Shown here: positions 62,295-64,000 of the stretch, piece by piece
Layout: every line of letters starts with the position of its first letter
Position numbering within the stretch: position 1 is the first letter of the stretch
DNA from: Lingula anatina
Taxonomy: Eukaryota > Brachiopoda > Lingulata > Lingulida > Lingulidae
Direction: 5' to 3'
DNA: 64,000 nt
Assembly (NCBI RefSeq): GCF_001039355.2
Contig: NW_019773626.1
Span: 547,151 to 611,150 of the forward strand
Position numbers and translations under genes: made by a program
The notes under the pieces: generated by a model
What the model was told of the DNA's origin: nothing
Seen by the model: the letters and a program-made list of their open reading frames with translations, nothing else
The model's database searches: none

Positions 62295-64000
62295 GGTTAA
62301 TATGCGTTAATATGTTCAATATATGGAAGAAATGTATTATAAACGAGTGTACGCCTTCGTCTTAACAGCCTGCGTTGCTTAATTGCTATATTGCTTATTA
62401 GTATATTACGTTTCGCAAAATCAAACTTGATCCTACTTTTTGAAAACAAGGCAGCAAAGCTGTCAAATGTACAGACAAAAAACAGGAAATAACTATGCAC
62501 AAAATAGGCTACTGTCAATTCTGATGCAAAATTTTAATGATTGAATCTGACAAACTGCAATGATATGAGTTTATTTCCATTTTTGAAACTTAATTACACA
62601 TTACACGATAACAAGTTTACCATCATTTTTACATAATCAACTAATAATGTTGTAAAGATGCAGGAAATGCCAAACAAACTCTTTTACGTATCTTATTAAT
62701 TAAATAATGAAACTGTTAACATGCCTAAGAAATGAATCTGAGGAAATGTGAAAAAACGGCATTTCTTTGAAATAATGGCCCGATTAAGCTGATTTTTGAA
62801 CTCAACCTGCGTTTTAGCAGGAATGACCACTCCTGTGAGTTTCATGACAATTGGCCCATCTGTTTTTCTTATATTGTATTTACTGTGTTGCATATATGCT
62901 GAAAAGTGAAGAAAAAAGCATAACTACTAAAACAGTGGCCCGATCATGCCGATTTTCGAACCTGACCTGCGTTCTAATAAGATCGATTACTCCTGTGAGT
63001 TTCATGACAACAGGCCTATCAGTTTTCCTTGAAATGTGTTTACAGTGTTGCATATATGCTGAAAAGTTAAAAAACAGCATAACTTCCCTTAAAATGGCCC
63101 GATCATGCTGATTTTCGAACTTGACCTGCGTTTTATGCCAGCTCTGTAAACATACAGCCAAAAAGTTAAACTGCCTTCCACTTATCATGTTTACAATGAA
63201 AGTGCACAGCGCCAGCGCCGGCGACAGTGACGGCGGCGACGGCAGATACAGGTGATGGCAATATGTACAGACACATCTGTACATATTTACTGTACTGTTT
63301 GAGAACAGTAAGTGACATTGTTTTTCTTAAATGGTCATCATGGGAGCAGTGCCCAAAATAGTTTTTTTTTTCAAATTTTGATGCAATATTACATAATGTT
63401 TAACAGCATAATGACCATCAATTTTAATAATAAAATATTAGTATCATGGATATTCAGAAAATGTGACTAGCAAAGGTCTTCAGGCCCATATGGAACTTCA
63501 AAGTCACAACTTGAAAATGCCAAAATGTAAACAAGACAGCACTGTTCTGACATGGGTTTATTTCCATTTTTAACAATTTTTTTAACATAAAACAAAATTA
63601 ACAGGTTATTGCCATCTTTATATGATCAGCTAAGAAAATTGATGAGATGGGAAAAATATAAATACAACAGTGTTAAATGTCCAATTTCCTCCATTCTGAG
63701 ATTCTAAACATAGTGAATGATTGCATCTGACAAACTGCAATGATATGAGTTTATTTCCATTTTTGAAACTTTATTACACAATACATGATAACAAGTTTAC
63801 CATCAGTTTTACATAATCAACTAATAATGTTGTAAAGATACAGGAAATGTCAACCAAACACTTTAACATGTCTTATTAGTTAAATAATGAGACTGTTAAC
63901 ATGCCTAAGAATTGAATCTGAGGAAATGTGAAACAAGACAGCACTGTTCTGACATGGGTTTATTTCCATTTTTAACACTTTTTTTAACATAAAACAAAAT
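62052..64000. other. Chordin-like intron filled with interspersed and tandem repeats
   Basis: Contains a C-run and CA-runs with CGCA variants (62150-62292), a tandem repeat (62745-63130), a duplicated block (62541-62725 and about 63722-63925) and a (GGCGAC)-like GC-rich patch at 63205-63245 that belongs to the repeat also seen inverted at 4105-4160. AACAAGACAGCACTGTTCTG (63529 and 63933) also recurs. No exon is recognised. Confidence 0.6.
62745..63130. repeat. Tandem repeat of about 160 bases, two and a half copies
   Basis: Units start near AATGGCCCGATTAAGCTGAT (62775), a diverged copy near 62936 and a partial copy near 63091. Each continues through CCTGCGTTTTA-like and CTCCTGTGAGTTTCATGACA motifs. 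Confidence 0.85.

Noticed and set aside
62880-63284. 134-codon minus-strand frame
   Set aside because: Made of a 160-base tandem repeat that is open by chance; no domain or start context.

Overview
This is a stretch of AT-rich animal nuclear DNA. The genes are intron-rich with GT-AG junctions and encode metazoan proteins: an HLTF-type SNF2/RING translocase, TRIM-NHL proteins, a monoamine-oxidase-like flavoprotein, a tetraspanin, LCMT1, POLD3 and a chordin-like protein. The large intronless TRIM-NHL genes, abundant short foldback repeats and apparent high heterozygosity suggest a marine invertebrate (mollusc, annelid, brachiopod, amphioxus or hemichordate grade). I cannot name the species from sequence alone.

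Layout. 1-167: last exon of one HLTF-like gene. 2.2-19.0 kb (+): a second HLTF-like gene in which all 15 recognised exons join in frame (802 codons including the stop), but no HIRAN or Walker A exon is visible. Its 5.3 kb intron holds an antisense intronless TRIM-NHL gene (6189-8141). 19-28 kb: duplicated 3' flank of HLTF, then a second copy of the TRIM-NHL block (gene 22097-24052, minus), then repeats. 28.6-37.5 kb (-): a 15-exon, 514-residue MAO-like gene with a C-terminal membrane anchor. 39.2-40.0 kb (+): an intronless tetraspanin. 44.6-49.6 kb (-): LCMT1, its last two exons present twice. 49.9-55.7 kb (+): POLD3, head to head with LCMT1 across about 340 bases. 58.6-62.1 kb (-): the C-terminal part of a chordin-like gene whose 5' exons are beyond the window. 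62-64 kb: repeats.

HLTF (fork remodelling, PCNA polyubiquitination) and POLD3 (polymerase delta/zeta subunit, PCNA binding) both act at replication forks. I see no sign that the neighbourhood is more than coincidence.

The most unusual structure is at 15363-16442: a 45-base minisatellite made of the 3' end of an HLTF exon plus its splice donor, giving 24 consecutive donor sites spaced by exactly 15 codons. Smaller duplications of 'exon end plus donor' occur at three other exons (two in HLTF, one in POLD3). Three single-base gaps (11916, 42526, 45474) are each flanked by near-identical direct repeats and probably mark places where two haplotypes were joined in the assembly.
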